Source of the DNA: Collinsella sp.
Lineage (GTDB): Bacteria; Actinomycetota; Coriobacteriia; Coriobacteriales; Coriobacteriaceae
DNA: 14,566 nt
Assembly: GCA_019419625.1 (NCBI GenBank)
Contig: DXZO01000060.1
Location: 62,358-76,923, forward strand
Reading direction: 5' to 3'
Below the pieces are notes generated by a model. It had not been told where the DNA came from. It searched no databases and saw only the letters and a list, made by a program, of their open reading frames with translations. How positions within the stretch are numbered: the first letter of the stretch is position 1; each line of letters opens with the position of its first letter. Position numbers and translations under genes: made by a program. This document shows, piece by piece, positions 13,015-14,566 of the stretch.

Positions 13015-14566
13015 TTACTTTCCCTGCACCATGGTGAGGGAGATCTTTTTGCGGTCGCGATCGACCTTTTCGACCCACACCTTGACCGTGTCACCGACGC
13101 GCACCACGTCGCTCGGGTGCTTGACGAAGCGGTTGGCGAGCTTGGAGATGTGTACGAGGCCGTCCTGGTGCACGCCCACGTCGACGAACGCGCCAAAATC
13201 CACAACGTTGCGCACCGTGCCCTTGAGTTCCATGCCGGGCTCCAGATCGTCGATGGAAAGCGCCGAGCGGCTAAAGACCACCTCGGGCGCGTCGTCGCGC
13301 GGGTCGCGGCCGGGCTTCTTGAGCTCGTTGACGATGTCGATGAGCGTTAGGGTGCCGCAGTCCAGGTCGCTTGCCAGCGCCGAGATGCTGCCCAGGCGAC
13401 GCTCGATATCGGGCACGCCGCCGCGGCTGAGCTCGCTTGCCGCAACGCCGGCGCGCTCCAGGACGGCCGTGGCCACCTCGTAGCTTTCGGGGTGGACGCT
13501 TGTCGCGTCGAGCGGGTTCTTGCCGCCGCTGATGCGCAGGAAACCTGCGGCGTTGAGGTACGCCTTGGGTCCCAGCTTGGGGACCTTCTTGAGCTGGCGG
13601 CGATCGGCAAAGGCGCCGTTTTCCTCGCGGTAGGCCACGATGTTTTTGGCTACGCTCGGCGTAATGCCCGACACGTAGCCCAGCAGGCTTGCGCTCGCGG
13701 TGTTGACGTCGACGCCCACACGGTTGACGACGTCTTCCACCACGTGGCCCAGGGTGCGCGAAAGCTCGGCCTGGTCAAGGTCGTGCTGGTACTGGCCAAC
13801 GCCGATGGACTGGGGCGGAATCTTGACGAGCTCTGCCAGCGGGTCTTGCAGACGGCGGCCCAGGCTCATGGCGCCGCGCACGGTGACATCCAGATCGGGA
13901 TACTCCTGGCTCGCGAGCTCGGAGGCGGAGTACACCGACGCGCCCGCCTCGTTGACGATGGTGTAGCGAAGGCTGGGCGCCTGCTCGGCAATAAACTCCG
14001 AGACGACTTCCTCGGTCTCGCGGCTGGCGGTGCCGTTGCCGATGACGATGGTGTTGACGCTGTCCTTCTTGACGAGGCGGGCGAGCTCGCGCTTGGTGCC
14101 GGCGACGTCGTGGCGCGGCTTGGTGGGGTAGACCACGCCGTGGTCGAGCAGCTTGCCGGTCTCGTCCATGACGGCGACCTTGCAGCCGGTGCGGTAGCCC
14201 GGATCGAGCGCGAGTACGCGGGCGCCGCGCACGGGGCGCGCCGAGAGCAGGCCTTCGAGATTCTTGGCAAAGACATTGATGGCCTCGGTTTGGGCGCGGA
14301 CGGTGAGTTTGGCGCGGGCCTCGCGCTCCAGCGAGGGGGCCATGAGACGCTTGTAACCGTCGGCGATAGCGGCGTCAAAGACGGGCGCGAACACGCCCTG
14401 GCGACGGGGCCAGCGGCTGCCGAGGCGCGCCGTGGCGGCAGCGCCGTCGACGTTCACGCGCACGCGGAGCTTGCCCTCGCGCTCACCGCGGTCGATAGCC
14501 AGCACGCGGTGGTTGGGAATGCGGCGCAGCGGCTCGTCAAAGTTGTAGTAGGGCTCGTAGGGGGTC
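13015..14566 (-). CDS. tex: RNA-binding transcription accessory protein Tex, partial (5' end beyond window)
   Basis: The visible part is the C-terminal 516 residues; Tex proteins usually run to about 720-780, so roughly the first third lies past the right edge. It binds nucleic acid and affects transcription in several bacteria. Counting from the window edge, the sequence begins in the conserved EPYYNFDEPLRRIPNHRVLA stretch, goes on through a YqgF/RNase H-like domain (about 115-215, ARVLALDPGYRTGCKVAV), tandem helix-hairpin-helix repeats (about 270-345, with NTASASLLGYVSGIT and KVPKLGPKAYLNAAGFLRI), and ends in an S1 RNA-binding domain (about 447-513, GTVRNVVDFGAFVDVGVHQD). The reading frame is open to the window edge, so a start at the GTG of 14505 would be false. 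The stop is TAA at 13017-13015; a hairpin at 12945-12977 follows. Confidence 0.95.
   Translation of the reverse strand, partial: TPYEPYYNFDEPLRRIPNHRVLAIDRGEREGKLRVRVNVDGAAATARLGSRWPRRQGVFAPVFDAAIADGYKRLMAPSLEREARAKLTVRAQTEAINVFAKNLEGLLSARPVRGARVLALDPGYRTGCKVAVMDETGKLLDHGVVYPTKPRHDVAGTKRELARLVKKDSVNTIVIGNGTASRETEEVVSEFIAEQAPSLRYTIVNEAGASVYSASELASQEYPDLDVTVRGAMSLGRRLQDPLAELVKIPPQSIGVGQYQHDLDQAELSRTLGHVVEDVVNRVGVDVNTASASLLGYVSGITPSVAKNIVAYREENGAFADRRQLKKVPKLGPKAYLNAAGFLRISGGKNPLDATSVHPESYEVATAVLERAGVAASELSRGGVPDIERRLGSISALASDLDCGTLTLIDIVNELKKPGRDPRDDAPEVVFSRSALSIDDLEPGMELKGTVRNVVDFGAFVDVGVHQDGLVHISKLANRFVKHPSDVVRVGDTVKVWVEKVDRDRKKISLTMVQGK

Overview
The window is a GC-rich, gene-dense chromosomal segment from a Gram-positive bacterium. 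Several features suggest the class Coriobacteriia, probably a Collinsella-like gut actinobacterium: strong G/C bias at third codon positions, AGGAG-type ribosome binding sites, an LTA-synthase-type sulfatase protein, a Firmicutes/Actinobacteria-style Kup, and small palindromic elements between genes. The genus is an inference from overall character; no marker such as rRNA is present. I found no transposase, phage gene, CRISPR array, tRNA or rRNA.

Layout, left to right. (1) A minus-strand membrane-anchored LTA synthase/phosphoglycerol transferase family protein (27-2327). (2) A 214-bp divergent gap, then a plus-strand nitroreductase (2542-3411) followed two bases after its stop codon by a near-perfect palindrome. 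(3) A potassium block on the plus strand: kup (3569-5596), a previously unremarkable 56-aa single-pass membrane protein (5657-5827), a strong intrinsic terminator with duplicated left arms (5857-5920), then a KdpD-like sensor kinase that lacks the large N-terminal Kdp/Usp sensor region (5941-7566), tightly coupled to a KdpE-type response regulator (7571-8284). (4) A nested inverted repeat in the convergent gap, then the minus-strand RlmKL-type 23S rRNA methyltransferase (8379-10949), whose N-terminal RlmL half has lost its catalytic motifs. (5) A 75-bp divergent promoter region, then plus-strand genes for a Cof-type HAD phosphatase (11025-11852) and a transaldolase/fructose-6-phosphate aldolase-family enzyme (12046-12750). 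(6) A 264-bp convergent gap packed with three separate stem-loops. (7) The C-terminal 516 codons of the minus-strand RNA-binding protein Tex (13015-14566), whose start lies beyond the right edge.

How the genes relate. The clearest functional unit is the potassium block: a K+ importer, a small membrane protein, and a two-component system of the family that classically controls K+ uptake, with no kdpFABC genes in view. I infer that this two-component pair controls Kup or reads its effect, but the sequence shows only adjacency. The other genes are mostly single housekeeping units: envelope polymer synthesis, redox, rRNA modification, sugar-phosphate metabolism and transcription/RNA binding. No obvious defence or mobile system is present. 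The most unusual signals are the degenerate RlmL half, the potassium locus with its small protein, and the set of different palindromic elements in nearly every gap that follows a gene end.
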